Shown: positions 14,566 through 22,540, counted from the first letter of the stretch. The stretch: DNA of 30,060 bases from an uncultured Romboutsia sp. (GCA_937907205.1 CALESE010000130.1:1-30060), one strand, 5' to 3'. The notes: generated by a model from the letters alone, not told the origin. Made by a program: numbers and translations.

Positions 14566-14705
14566 ACTTTAAAATCCTTTTATTTTCAATATATTTAATA
14601 AAAGTTAATAAATTATATTTATGTAAATGTTTACAGTTTTGTTTTAACAAATATTATACACATTAGTTTGTGTTTGTCATTTCATTTGTATATTACTATT
14701 GTATT
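14566..14705. repeat. Upstream segment shared with the bclA region, copy 1
   Basis: From ACTTTAAAATCCTTTTATTTT through TTTATGTAAATGTTTACAGTT (split here to mark the two conserved blocks) to CATTTCATTTGTATAT, this segment matches 19511-19640 with gaps. It contains the inverted repeat TGTAAATGTTTACA at 14622-14635. It lies between the Mor-like gene and the divergent DUF1659 operon. Confidence 0.65.
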
Positions 14706-14759
14706 AATCAAATAAATAATAAATTTATGATTAATATTAAAACTTAGGAGGTATAAAGT

Positions 14760-14981
14760 ATGGCTGTTGTTGCTATAAAAAATTTATCTAAACTTAATAT
14801 CAAACTAGATTTAGGAAAAAATGATCAAGGTAAATCAATAATAAAATCAAAAACTTTTCCTAATGTAAATAATGCTGTAAGTAATGAAGACTTAATGCAA
14901 GTTGCAAAATCATTAATATCACTTCAAGAACATAGCATGAATGATGTAATAAGAATTGACAGTACTACATTAGGTGAATAA
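14760..14981 (+). CDS. DUF1659 family protein
   Basis: This 73-residue protein matches DUF1659 in length and pattern: a short N-terminal strand region (MAVVAIKNLSKLNIKLDLG), SKTFPNVNNAVSNEDLMQVAKSLISLQEH, and a C-terminal IRIDSTTLGE. The function of the family is unknown. It consistently travels with DUF2922 and YvrJ genes in Firmicutes, and here that three-gene order is complete, with gaps of 32 and 14 bp. TAGGAGG lies eight bases before ATG. The upstream segment is shared with bclA, suggesting co-regulation with the spore-surface gene. Confidence 0.88.
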   Translation: MAVVAIKNLSKLNIKLDLGKNDQGKSIIKSKTFPNVNNAVSNEDLMQVAKSLISLQEHSMNDVIRIDSTTLGE

Positions 14982-15013
14982 ATAAAATATTATAAAAAAG
15001 AAAGGATAAAACT

Positions 15014-15238
15014 ATGAATACTAAAACTAAATTAGTTATGAATTTTAAAAATGAAGATGATAAAAAGATTACTTTATCATTAGATGATCCAAGAACTGAC
15101 TTAACTGAAGAAGAAATATCTGATTGTATGAATCTTATAGTGGCGAAAGATGTATTTACTCCTGGTGGTATGAGCTTAGTAAGTGCTATTGATGCCAAAG
15201 TTATAACTACTGATACTACTGAATATGACTTAGCATAA
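15014..15238 (+). CDS. DUF2922 family protein
   Basis: The 74-residue protein fits DUF2922: an opening MNTKTKLVMNFKNEDDKKITLSLDDPR, then LTEEEISDCMNLIVAKDVF, then a C-terminal strand pair ending in TTDTTEYDLA. It is small, acidic, without membrane segments, and of unknown biochemical role. It is the middle gene of the DUF1659-DUF2922-YvrJ operon. An AAAGGA ribosome site precedes ATG. Confidence 0.88.
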   Translation: MNTKTKLVMNFKNEDDKKITLSLDDPRTDLTEEEISDCMNLIVAKDVFTPGGMSLVSAIDAKVITTDTTEYDLA

Positions 15239-15252
15239 TAGAGGTGATTTTA

Positions 15253-15399
15253 TTGGATTCAAATATGCAAACATTGATTTCTAATATTGGATTTCCTATT
15301 GCTCTATCAATGTATTTATTGATAAGAATAGAATCCAAATTACAAAATTTATGTGAAAGCATAAATGATTTATCTAATAATATACTTAAAATTAAATGA
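15253..15399 (+). CDS. YvrJ family small membrane protein
   Basis: A TTG start at 15253, seven bases after GAGGTGA, opens a 48-residue protein too short for routine calling. It reads MDSNMQTLISNIGFPIALSM then YLLIRIESKLQNL, with one hydrophobic segment (about 8-24, NIGFPIALSMYLLIR) and a helical amphipathic tail. This is the standard YvrJ pattern of a single-span membrane peptide. Its position as third gene after DUF1659 and DUF2922 is the usual arrangement. In Bacillus subtilis yvrJ lies near the sigO-rsoA region; a direct functional equivalence is not claimed. Confidence 0.85.
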   Translation: MDSNMQTLISNIGFPIALSMYLLIRIESKLQNLCESINDLSNNILKIK

Positions 15400-15401
15400 T
15401 A

Positions 15402-15460
15402 AAAAAACTCCCTTTATAGCATACAGTTAAAATTAACTGTAACTATAAAGGGAGTTTTTT
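15402..15460 (+). terminator. Terminator of the DUF1659 operon
   Basis: AAAAAACTCCCTTTATAG (15402-15419) pairs with CTATAAAGGGAGTTTTTT (15443-15460). A second nested hairpin (TACAGTTAA / TTAACTGTA) sits in the loop. It begins three bases after the yvrJ stop. Confidence 0.9.
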
Positions 15461-15629
15461 AGATTTTAAAACCTTGAATATAAAATAGTATAAAGATGTT
15501 ATATCTTTTTTGAAAACATTCAAGAAAAATTGGTAAATTTTACAATAAAAATCCATATTATTAAGTGCAATATATACTGTCTATGTTATTATATAAATAC
15601 ATAAAAAATAATAAGCAGGAGTAAATTTT

Positions 15630-16157
15630 ATGGAAATAAGCTATGAATTATTAGAAGAGGATTATATTAAATTTAATTTGTATCATTTAAGAGAATCTTC
15701 AGAATATAAAAGACAAATTTACATTGTAAAATATATTGTAAATACAATTTTATCATTTATGATGTTTTGTATAGGAACTTTTATTTTTAAACAACCAATG
15801 TTATTTTGGTTATTAGTATCAATATTATTTTTAATAATTGAGATTAAAATAAATGACAAACAAAATGAAAAAAGAGAAATAAAACAAATAAAGAAATTCT
15901 TGAAAAAAGGAGACAATAAATATTTATTTGGTAAAAAAATATTAAAGATAGATAATGAAAAAATCTATATAAAAAGTGAATTATCTGAAGAAATAAAAGA
16001 TAAAAAATCAATAATAGACATAAAAATATACGACGATTTAATACTTTTATATGATAGCAGTGTTACCGCAGAGATAATTCCAACAAGATATATAAAACAA
16101 AATAATATAGAAGAATTAATAAATCTTTTTAAAAATAATTTAAATAAAAATATATAA
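15630..16157 (+). CDS. YcxB-like membrane protein
   Basis: The 175-residue protein begins MEISYELLEEDYIKFNLYHL, followed by two adjacent hydrophobic spans (about 31-47 and 51-68) and a cytoplasmic C-terminal part rich in lysine. The C-terminal block with YDDLILLYDSSVTAEIIPTRYI resembles the YcxB C-terminal domain. YcxB-like proteins are small two-span proteins of unknown function widespread in Firmicutes. An AGCAGGAG ribosome site precedes ATG. The next gene (16194) is close behind, so the two may form an operon. Confidence 0.75.
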   Translation: MEISYELLEEDYIKFNLYHLRESSEYKRQIYIVKYIVNTILSFMMFCIGTFIFKQPMLFWLLVSILFLIIEIKINDKQNEKREIKQIKKFLKKGDNKYLFGKKILKIDNEKIYIKSELSEEIKDKKSIIDIKIYDDLILLYDSSVTAEIIPTRYIKQNNIEELINLFKNNLNKNI

Positions 16158-16193
16158 TTTATGTATTTTTATTTAAATTTAAAGGGGGCTTTT

Positions 16194-16723
16194 ATGCAAA
16201 AATATTTAGATATACAACTATATTACTTAAAAAAAAAGTTTTTGATTTAAATGAACTTAACGTAAATAAGGATTTATATACAAGTAATATTTTTTTCAAT
16301 AAAAAAGATTTTATAAATTTTGTAAAAAACAATAAAGATGAATATATAAATGGAAATATATTCAATATAGATGGAATACTTACCATAAAATATAATAATA
16401 GTGAAATAATACCATTTGAATGTTATGATGATATTACAAGTTTACTATCATATTTTTTAAATGCACTTGATGAATGTATATATTCTAAAACATCAGAATT
16501 TTTTTATCCGGATCAACCATTAAATATAAAGTTAGATTTAGAAGGTAAAAATATTAATTTTACTTTTGAAGAAAATACTTACATAATAAACAAAGAGTTA
16601 TTTTTTAATTCATTTTTAGAAATATCTCAATTATACTTTGAATTACTAAAAAATGAATTTGGATTAGAATCCTATTCTCATGAATTAAGTCAAATAAATA
16701 AATTACGTAATTTATTTATTTGA
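16194..16723 (+). pseudogene. Gene interrupted by a frameshift at an A9 tract
   Basis: After AAAGGGGG and ATG, the frame runs MQKYLDIQLYYLKKKFLI and stops at TAA 16248. Adding one A to the run of nine at 16229-16237 gives a continuous 176-residue protein: YLKKKVFDLNELNVNKD, then a middle with NIDGILTIKYNNSEIIPFECYDD, ending LSQINKLRNLFI at TGA 16721. The restored product has coherent composition throughout, so the frame loss is either a recent mutation, a sequencing error in the homopolymer, or a slippage switch. No family was recognised. It follows the YcxB-like gene by 36 bp. Confidence 0.75.
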
Positions 16724-16751
16724 TATATTATAAATTATTATTTTTAAATAT

Positions 16752-16791
16752 AAAAATGCTAGAAGTTGATTTCAATACTTCTAGCATTTTT
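16752..16791. terminator. Terminator after the frameshifted gene
   Basis: AAAAATGCTAGAAGT (16752-16766) pairs with ACTTCTAGCATTTTT (16777-16791). Confidence 0.85.
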
Positions 16792-16868
16792 TATTTACTA
16801 TCTATAATAATATTATATAACATAGATATTTTTACTATAAGGTTTTTTCTTTATATATATTATTTATC

Positions 16869-16896
16869 ACGGTAAAACAATTTTTTACATAATATT
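16869..16896 (+). promoter_or_regulatory. Candidate sigma-K promoter for the glycosyltransferase-rmlB operon
   Basis: AC (16869-16870), 17 bases, then CATAATATT (16888-16896). This matches AC-N16/17-CATAnnnTA except for the final base. It lies 62 bp before the glycosyltransferase start. Confidence 0.35.
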
Positions 16897-16957
16897 AATA
16901 AGATATTTAATTTGGATTGTTACTAAATTATTAAATATATTATGAGGAGATTAATTT

Positions 16958-18406
16958 ATGAGTATAGGACTTTTACCTAGCAATGAAAATATAGAATTTA
17001 TAAAAAACTACAATTATAATCAAAAAGATAATGACATAAGGTTTACAAGTATTATATTACTAACTCACAACAAATTAGAATACACAAAAATATGTATAGA
17101 AAGTATTAGAAAATTTACTCCAAAAGGTAAATATGAAATAATCGTAGTTGATAATAATTCAAATGATGGCACTGTAAACTGGTTAAAAGAACAAGATGAT
17201 TTAAAAGTAATATATAATAATTACAACGCAGGTTTTCCAAAAGGTTGTAATCAAGGTATAGAAATATCTAGGGGAGATAGTATATTACTTTTAAATAATG
17301 ATACAGTAGTAACCCCTAACTGGCTAAATGTATTAGATAAAACCCTTTATAGTAACGAAAAAATAGGAGCAGTAGGTTCAATAACTAATAGTTGTTCCAA
17401 TGGTCAAGCTATAAATGTAAATTATAATAATATAGATGAAATGATTAATTTTTCAAAGTCTATTAACACATATAATGAAAATAATCATGAATTTAAATTA
17501 TGGTTAGTAGGTTTTTGCTTTTTAGTTAAAAAAAATATATTAAATGAAGTAGGATACCTAGATGAAATATTTACACCAGGTAACTTTGAAGATAATGATT
17601 TATCATTTAGAATACTTGAAAAAGGATATAGTTTAGTACTTTGTAGAGATTCTTTTATTCATCATTATGGAAGTGTATCATTTAAAGAAAATGAATTAGA
17701 CTATCAAAATATAAATTTTTTAAATCTTAAAAAATTTAATGCAAAATGGGGATTTGATTTAATATATAGCACTTATCCTAGATATGAATTAATAAATCTT
17801 ATTGACAAAGATATTAATGATAATATAAATATTTTGGAAGTTGGATGTGGAGCAGGAGCAACATTATTAGCCCTTAAAAATTTATATAAAAATGCTAATT
17901 TATATGGCATAGAAATATCTGAAAATGCAGGTAAAGTTGCAAGGGGTATTGCAGATATTATAATAGGTAATATAGAGGATATAAATTTACCTTATAAAGA
18001 AAAGTATTTTGATTATATAATATTGGGTGATGTATTAGAACACTTAGTTGACCCATGGAAAACTCTTGATAAACTAAGAAAATATCTAAAAGATGATGGA
18101 TATATAATTGCTAGTATTCCAAATATTATGCATATAGGAGTAATAAGACAAATTTTAACTGGTAACTTTACTTATGAAGATGCTGGAATATTAGATAGAA
18201 CTCATTTAAGATTTTTTACTGCTTATGAAATACAACAAATGCTTTTAAAATGTGGTTTTAATTTAGATAATATATATTCAAAAGAAGTATTTATAAGTGA
18301 AGATGAAAAAAATCTTATAAATGATTTATGTAAAATAACTAATGAAGGATATAAACAACAATATCTAACATATCAATATATATTAAAAGCTAGCAAAACT
18401 AAGTAG
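16958..18406 (+). CDS. Fused GT2 glycosyltransferase and SAM-dependent methyltransferase
   Basis: The 482-residue protein joins two enzymes. The N-terminal half (about 28-250) is a GT2 glycosyltransferase: TSIILLTHNKLEYTKICIES, VVDNNSNDGT, a nucleotide-sugar/metal motif LLLNNDTVV, and the acceptor-side FTPGNFEDNDLSFRILEKGY. The C-terminal half (about 285-450) is a class I methyltransferase with SAM motif ILEVGCGAGATLL, acidic LYGIEIS, and LGDVLEHLVDPW. Such a fusion would add a sugar and methylate it or the growing chain. It is 15 bp upstream of rmlB in the same operon and near bclA, so transfer of rhamnose to a spore-surface glycoprotein, with O-methylation, is the likely role. GAGGAG precedes ATG. 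Donor and acceptor are inferred. Confidence 0.9.
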   Translation: MSIGLLPSNENIEFIKNYNYNQKDNDIRFTSIILLTHNKLEYTKICIESIRKFTPKGKYEIIVVDNNSNDGTVNWLKEQDDLKVIYNNYNAGFPKGCNQGIEISRGDSILLLNNDTVVTPNWLNVLDKTLYSNEKIGAVGSITNSCSNGQAINVNYNNIDEMINFSKSINTYNENNHEFKLWLVGFCFLVKKNILNEVGYLDEIFTPGNFEDNDLSFRILEKGYSLVLCRDSFIHHYGSVSFKENELDYQNINFLNLKKFNAKWGFDLIYSTYPRYELINLIDKDINDNINILEVGCGAGATLLALKNLYKNANLYGIEISENAGKVARGIADIIIGNIEDINLPYKEKYFDYIILGDVLEHLVDPWKTLDKLRKYLKDDGYIIASIPNIMHIGVIRQILTGNFTYEDAGILDRTHLRFFTAYEIQQMLLKCGFNLDNIYSKEVFISEDEKNLINDLCKITNEGYKQQYLTYQYILKASKTK

Positions 18407-18421
18407 GTATATGGAGGAAAT

Positions 18422-19381
18422 ATGAAAAAAATTTTAATAACAGGTGGAGCAGGATTTATAGGAGCAAATTTTGTACACTATATGTTAGACAAATACAAAG
18501 ATTATAAAATTGTTAATTTAGATAAACTAACTTATGCAGCAAACTTAGATAACTTAATAGATGTAGAAGATAATAATAATTATAAATTTGTAAAAGGTGA
18601 TATTTGCAATAAAGAATTTATAGATAATTTATTTAAAAACGAAAAATTTGATATAGTAATAAATTTTGCAGCAGAATCTCATGTTGATAGGTCAATATTA
18701 AATCCAGAAATATTTGTAAATACAAATGTACTAGGAACACAAATACTATTAGATGCAAGTAAAAAATATAATGTAAAAAGATACCATCAGGTATCAACAG
18801 ATGAGGTGTATGGAGATTTGCCACTAGATAGACATGATTTATTATTTAGTGAAAAAAACAACTTAAATCCAAGTTCACCATACTCTGCATCTAAAGCATC
18901 AGCAGATTTATTAGTTAAATCATATTATAAAACTTTCAACCTTCCTATAACTATATCAAGATGCTCAAATAACTATGGAAGATACCAGCATGAAGAAAAA
19001 TTAATACCCCTTATGATAAAAAATACATTAGATAATAAACCATTACCTGTATATGGAAATGGTCTTAACGTTCGTGATTGGTTACATGTATATGACCATT
19101 GTAGTGCCATAGATTTGATAATTCATAAAGGTAAATTAGGAGAAATTTATAATATTGGTTCAAACAATGAAAAATCAAATATAGATATAGTAAAAACTAT
19201 ACTTAAATCATTAAACAAAAGTGAAAATTTAATAACTTATGTAGAAGATAGAAAAGGGCATGATTTAAGATATGCAATAGATTCATCTAAACTACAAAAT
19301 GAACTTAACTGGAAACCAAAATATACTTTTGAAGAAGGTATAAAAGAAACAATATCTTGGTTTGAAAAATATTTTAAATAA
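18422..19381 (+). CDS. rmlB: dTDP-glucose 4,6-dehydratase (RmlB)
   Basis: RmlB converts dTDP-glucose to dTDP-4-keto-6-deoxyglucose, step two of the rhamnose pathway, with bound NAD. The 319-residue protein is in the family range, slightly short. It has GGAGFIG (8-14), LDKLTYAANLDNL, the Thr126-Asp127-Glu128 catalytic triplet in STDEVYGD, and Tyr154-x3-Lys158 in YSASK. The later block RCSNNYGRYQHEEKLIPL is diagnostic for RmlB. ATGGAGG lies close to ATG, and it is co-transcribed with the GT-methyltransferase fusion. A terminator follows at 19381-19409. It completes the rmlABCD set in this window, 14 kb from rmlA. Confidence 0.96.
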   Translation: MKKILITGGAGFIGANFVHYMLDKYKDYKIVNLDKLTYAANLDNLIDVEDNNNYKFVKGDICNKEFIDNLFKNEKFDIVINFAAESHVDRSILNPEIFVNTNVLGTQILLDASKKYNVKRYHQVSTDEVYGDLPLDRHDLLFSEKNNLNPSSPYSASKASADLLVKSYYKTFNLPITISRCSNNYGRYQHEEKLIPLMIKNTLDNKPLPVYGNGLNVRDWLHVYDHCSAIDLIIHKGKLGEIYNIGSNNEKSNIDIVKTILKSLNKSENLITYVEDRKGHDLRYAIDSSKLQNELNWKPKYTFEEGIKETISWFEKYFK

Positions 19382-19409
19382 AAAATAACCTACTTAAAGG
19401 TTATTTTTT
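19381..19409 (+). terminator. Terminator after rmlB
   Basis: AAAAATAACCT (19381-19391) pairs with AGGTTATTTTT (19398-19408), followed by T. Confidence 0.85.
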
Positions 19410-19510
19410 ATTTTGTATTTTATCTTAATGATAATTAATATATAAAAATTTAAATGATTTATTTATACTATTATTTAGATATAAAATAATAAAATATTCT
19501 ATTATCAAAA

Positions 19511-19640
19511 TACTTTAAATCCTTTTATTTTAAATATATATATCAAAATATGTTTATGTAAATGTTTACAGTTATATTTGCATAAATAATAAATATGTAA
19601 TTTTGTGTATACTATTTTATTTGTATATCTTTTTAGTTTA
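19511..19640. repeat. Upstream segment shared with the DUF1659 operon, copy 2
   Basis: This segment matches 14566-14705: TACTTTAAATCCTTTTATTT, then TTTATGTAAATGTTTACAG with the inverted repeat TGTAAATGTTTACA at 19557-19570, then ATTTTATTTGTATAT. It lies 175-305 bp before bclA. The rest of 19410-19815 is AT-rich spacer, and no sigma-K-type match was found directly before bclA. Confidence 0.65.
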
Positions 19641-19815
19641 ATATACTTATTATAGTTTGACTATGTACTATATAAATTAATTAAATTGCATTAGGTAATT
19701 TTTAAATTTTTATAAGATAATTTGTTACATTTTTAGATGTTTATTAATAGTATATATAAGGCTAGTTATATATTTTTAGCTGATTACTTTAATACATTGG
19801 AGTGATATATCGGAC

Positions 19816-21099
19816 ATGACAGATAATAATGATACTGGCAAAAACAGATCTAATTATGAAAGAAGGGATTATAATAATCAATATAATTCCTATAATAAAT
19901 ATTATGATAATTCTAAACCAAAATATAAAGACATGTATTATTGGGAAACGGTAAATTATAATAAATATGATAATAATCAATATACTGCCAACCTAAATAA
20001 CATGAACAACTCTCAAGAAAAATATATAAATCAACAAACACCGTATTGTAATTATAATAAATACAATGGCTGTCATTGTAATGATTTTGATTGTTTTGAC
20101 AATGGTTGCAATTATTTTAATGATTGTTGTAATTACAATAAATGCAATTGCTTTGATGATTGTTGCAACTTTGATTGCTGTTGTATTAATGGTCCAACAG
20201 GAGCTACTGGAGTAACTGGTCCTACTGGTGCAACAGGAGCCACTGGAGTAACTGGTCCTACTGGTCCAACAGAAGCTACTGGTGCAACTGGCCCTACTGG
20301 TCCTACTGGTCCAACAGGAGCTACTGGAGTAACTGGTCCTACTGGTGCAACAGGTGCCACTGGAGTAACTGGTCCTACTGGTCCAACAGAAGCTACTGGT
20401 GCAACTGGTCCTACTGGTGCAACTGGTATTACTGGAGTTACTGGACCTACTGGTGCAACAGGTGCTACTGGAGTAACTGGTCCTACTGGTGTAACGGGTG
20501 CAACTGGAGTTACAGGACCTACTGGTGTAACTGGTATTACTGGAGTAACTGGTCCTACTGGTGCAACAGGTGCAACTGGAGTTACTGGTCCTACTGGTGT
20601 AACGGGTGCAACTGGACCTACTGGTGCAACTGGCCCTACTGGTATAACAGGTGCAACTGGAGTTACTGGCCCTACTGGACCAGGATCTATAGTAAATGCT
20701 GCAACATCAGATTATCTATATGCTAATAATAATGCTGTAAGTACAGTTCCATTGACAAGAAACGTAGGCAACATTCCTCTTACAACTACTCAAAATTTAT
20801 CTTCTGGATTTACAACTGTTGATAATACTACTTTTACAGCTATTAACCCAGGTGATTACTATATTAACTATATAGTTTCAGGAAATTTATCCACTGGAGA
20901 TTCTGCTCATTTATCTGTAAATAACACAACACCTGTTGCTGAATCTAAGGCTATAACAACAACAGGGCAAAATACAATTACCTCAGTAGCCATTGTAAAA
21001 TTAAATGCTGGAGATACCATTTCGCTACAATTAAATTCATCTAACAATAATGTAAATTTATCAGGTGATGCAACTCTAACAGCTATTAGATTAAATTAA
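19816..21099 (+). CDS. bclA: BclA-type collagen-like exosporium glycoprotein
   Basis: The 427-residue protein has three parts. The N-terminal region (1-125) is rich in Asn, Tyr, Lys and Asp and has a cysteine-dense stretch (about 76-123, with CHCNDFDC and CNFDCCC). It probably anchors the protein and forms disulfides. A collagen-like region (126-291, about 55 Gly-x-Thr triplets, mainly GPT, GAT and GVT) forms a triple-helical stalk. The C-terminal domain (about 292-427) resembles the BclA globular head, ending in LSGDATLTAIRLN. Threonine in nearly every triplet offers O-glycosylation sites, which in Bacillus BclA carry rhamnose. The GT and rml genes next door fit that. Two triplets have Glu for Gly. 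GGAG lies 14 bases before ATG, rather far. Confidence 0.9.
   Translation: MTDNNDTGKNRSNYERRDYNNQYNSYNKYYDNSKPKYKDMYYWETVNYNKYDNNQYTANLNNMNNSQEKYINQQTPYCNYNKYNGCHCNDFDCFDNGCNYFNDCCNYNKCNCFDDCCNFDCCCINGPTGATGVTGPTGATGATGVTGPTGPTEATGATGPTGPTGPTGATGVTGPTGATGATGVTGPTGPTEATGATGPTGATGITGVTGPTGATGATGVTGPTGVTGATGVTGPTGVTGITGVTGPTGATGATGVTGPTGVTGATGPTGATGPTGITGATGVTGPTGPGSIVNAATSDYLYANNNAVSTVPLTRNVGNIPLTTTQNLSSGFTTVDNTTFTAINPGDYYINYIVSGNLSTGDSAHLSVNNTTPVAESKAITTTGQNTITSVAIVKLNAGDTISLQLNSSNNNVNLSGDATLTAIRLN
20191..20424 (+). repeat. 117-bp tandem duplication in the collagen region
   Basis: Bases 20191-20307 and 20308-20424 are near-identical 39-codon units. Both carry the same unusual GAA (Glu) replacing GGA (Gly) in ACAGAAGCTACT, so the substitution predates the duplication. 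Within them run shorter 9- and 18-bp Gly-x-Thr repeats. Confidence 0.85.
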
Positions 21100-21135
21100 A
21101 AATTTAATAAGTACATTAAGTTTTTAATAAATCAA

Positions 21136-21227
21136 AAAAATATAAGCCATACTTAATGGCTTATATTTTTTTGAATAATGTAATCCAATCAATAAAAAAG
21201 CTATGATTAACTAATCATAGCTTTTTT
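21136..21227. terminator. Two terminators between bclA and the convergent cysteine-rich gene
   Basis: The first hairpin, AAAAATATAAGCCAT / ATGGCTTATATTTTT (about 21136-21170), ends bclA. The second, AAAAAAGCTATGATTA / TAATCATAGCTTTTTT (about 21194-21227), ends the convergent cysteine-rich gene and may also act on the + strand. Confidence 0.8.
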
Positions 21228-21244
21228 ATTAACGTTTATATAAA

Positions 21245-21871
21245 TTACCAAGGTCTGTCAAAATTACAAGGTCTATTACAGTTACATTGTCTGCATCTTC
21301 TAAGCTCCATAGCTAAATTTTCAAGATTATAAAGTACTCTAGAAAGATCCTCTAATTCTCTTGCAAATTCATCAAGTAAGCATCTACAGAATCCAAATCT
21401 TACATTATTACATCTTATATCACAATCTCTGCAAACTAATAATAATATAATTAATTTTGCAATTAGAGATAATAATATTAATATTACTCTAAATAATAAG
21501 CATAATAATACTCCTAATAATCTTCTAGAATTGTTATTAAAATCAATATTTCTTAAAACTCTTATTAAACAATCTATTAAACATAAAAATCTTCTAATTT
21601 CTGTTCTAAGTGCACAGTTTCTTATATCATTATCAGCTAATAAATCTTTTAAGATGCAACGAAGGTTACACAATGCACTTTCCATTGGATTATTACCTTC
21701 ACCTACAAAAATAAATCTAGATAATTCAAAAATAGTTTGATCTTCAAATGTATCGTAACCTGTAACAATATTTACATTTGTTTCACCTAATTCTGTAGGA
21801 ATATTAGCTATTAAATTTGCTAATATATTATATTGCTCTTTTAATCTTTCAACATGTATCCTATTATCCAT
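21245..21871 (-). CDS. Cysteine- and leucine-rich protein, probable spore-surface component
   Basis: No named family was recognised. The likely start is MDNRIHVERLKEQ at 21871, following GGAGGT by 13 bases; the frame also extends 37 codons upstream without a better ribosome site. The 208-residue product has about 14 cysteines, a very hydrophobic middle (LLGVLLCLLFRVILILLSLIAKLIILLLVC, about residues 118-147, here split by reading: LLGVLLCLLFRVILI then LLSLIAKLII), and a Cys/Arg/Asn tail (CRQCNCNRPCNFDRPW). Cysteine-rich proteins self-assemble into disulfide-linked exosporium layers in clostridia. Convergent position to bclA and a sigma-K-type promoter (21940-21967) support a spore-coat role, which is inference. 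Confidence 0.75.
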   Translation of the reverse strand: MDNRIHVERLKEQYNILANLIANIPTELGETNVNIVTGYDTFEDQTIFELSRFIFVGEGNNPMESALCNLRCILKDLLADNDIRNCALRTEIRRFLCLIDCLIRVLRNIDFNNNSRRLLGVLLCLLFRVILILLSLIAKLIILLLVCRDCDIRCNNVRFGFCRCLLDEFARELEDLSRVLYNLENLAMELRRCRQCNCNRPCNFDRPW

Positions 21872-21939
21872 ATCGATACATCCTACCTCCATATATTTAA
21901 ATTGAGATATATTCTGTCTTAATATAATATATCTTAATT

Positions 21940-21967
21940 TAATATATGGATTTATGTCAGTATGCGT
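21940..21967 (-). promoter_or_regulatory. Candidate sigma-K promoter for the cysteine-rich gene
   Basis: On the minus strand: AC (21967-21966), 17 bases, CATATATTA (21948-21940), a full match to AC-N16/17-CATAnnnTA. It lies about 70 bp before the chosen start, and inside the extended reading frame, which argues that the extension is not translated. Confidence 0.45.
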
Positions 21968-22072
21968 TACAATAAACTGCAAATATTTACTTATTTTGCG
22001 AAATAATAATTCTTAAATTGGATTATAAGCTAGTTTAATATGTTTCTAAGTAATTTATTCAAATATACTTAG

Positions 22073-22098
22073 AAAATCGATTCTAGGGGCAAATAAAT
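22073..22098 (+). repeat. 26-bp direct repeat, left flank of the replicon
   Basis: AAAATCGATTCTAG followed by GGGCAAATAAAT. The same 26 bases with one change (GGGC to TGGC) occur at 23707-23732, in the same orientation, so the pair brackets the origin and rep gene. Confidence 0.85.
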
Positions 22099-22236
22099 GG
22101 ATTATATTTAATTTAAATATTGTAGTTAGGAATGATTTTTGTTAATTCTAATAGACTTAATCATAATGAATATAAAAAATGCTTAAAATATATTTATTTA
22201 ATTTATTATATTTTCGCTTTATATTTTGAGATGATA

Positions 22237-22300
22237 AAGGGGGTAATTTTTATAATTTCCCCCTTCTTTAATAGTATTTAATAGTATTTAATAGTATTTA
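22237..22300. other. Origin-proximal hairpin and 10-bp AT-rich repeats
   Basis: AAGGGGG (22237-22243) pairs with CCCCCTT (22259-22265), a terminator-like hairpin that may insulate the origin. Three exact 10-bp units ATAGTATTTA follow at 22271-22300, then TAGTATTTAG. AT-rich direct repeats beside iterons usually form the DNA unwinding element of Rep-controlled origins. Bases 22021-22236 otherwise show no gene. Confidence 0.6.
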
Positions 22301-22355
22301 TAGTATTTAGGCATATCTGTAACCATTGAAACTACTATGTTTCATGAGTTTAAAT

Positions 22356-22465
22356 GCGACGAATTAGGGATTTAATGCGACGAATTAGGGATTTAATACG
22401 ACGAATTAGGGATTTAATGCGACGAATTAGGGATTTAATGCGACGAATTAGGGATTTAATGCGAC
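22356..22465. repeat. Five 21-bp iterons, plasmid replication origin
   Basis: Five contiguous 21-bp direct repeats with core CGACGAATTAGGGATTTAA start at 22356, 22377, 22398, 22419 and 22440. A partial GCGAC follows at 22461. Only the first base of the third unit differs (A for G). The 21-bp period is two helical turns, so Rep monomers would bind on one face. They end 14 bp before the -35 box of the rep promoter, so the same array may both start replication and repress rep. Confidence 0.93.
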
Positions 22466-22478
22466 TACAAAAAATAAC

Positions 22479-22507
22479 TTGACGCAATATATCTTAATAC
22501 ATATTAT
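22479..22507 (+). promoter_or_regulatory. Sigma-A type promoter of rep
   Basis: TTGACG (22479-22484), a 17-bp spacer and TATTAT (22502-22507), close to the housekeeping consensus. It directly follows the iterons, and rep starts 34 bp later. Confidence 0.75.
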
Positions 22508-22540
22508 ATAAATGTATAACAAATTTAATGGGGGACTAAA

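Noticed and set aside
14495..14650. Extra N-terminal 52 codons of the Mor-like frame
   Set aside because: An AAAGGAG ribosome site points to the internal ATG, the family starts there, and the DNA is shared with non-coding sequence before bclA.
14965..15198. 77-codon minus-strand frame opposite DUF2922
   Set aside because: DUF2922 on the + strand is a clear family match in a standard operon.
19789..19980. 63-codon minus-strand Ile-rich frame over the bclA start
   Set aside because: It is a shadow of AT-rich codons on the other strand with no ribosome site.
20133..20360. Antisense frame rich in Pro-Val-Ala-Gly opposite the collagen region
   Set aside because: It is the mirror of the Gly-x-Thr repeats in bclA and has no ribosome site.
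22356..22465. CRISPR array
   Set aside because: The 21-bp units are contiguous with no spacers, sit next to a Rep gene, and no cas genes are present: they are iterons.
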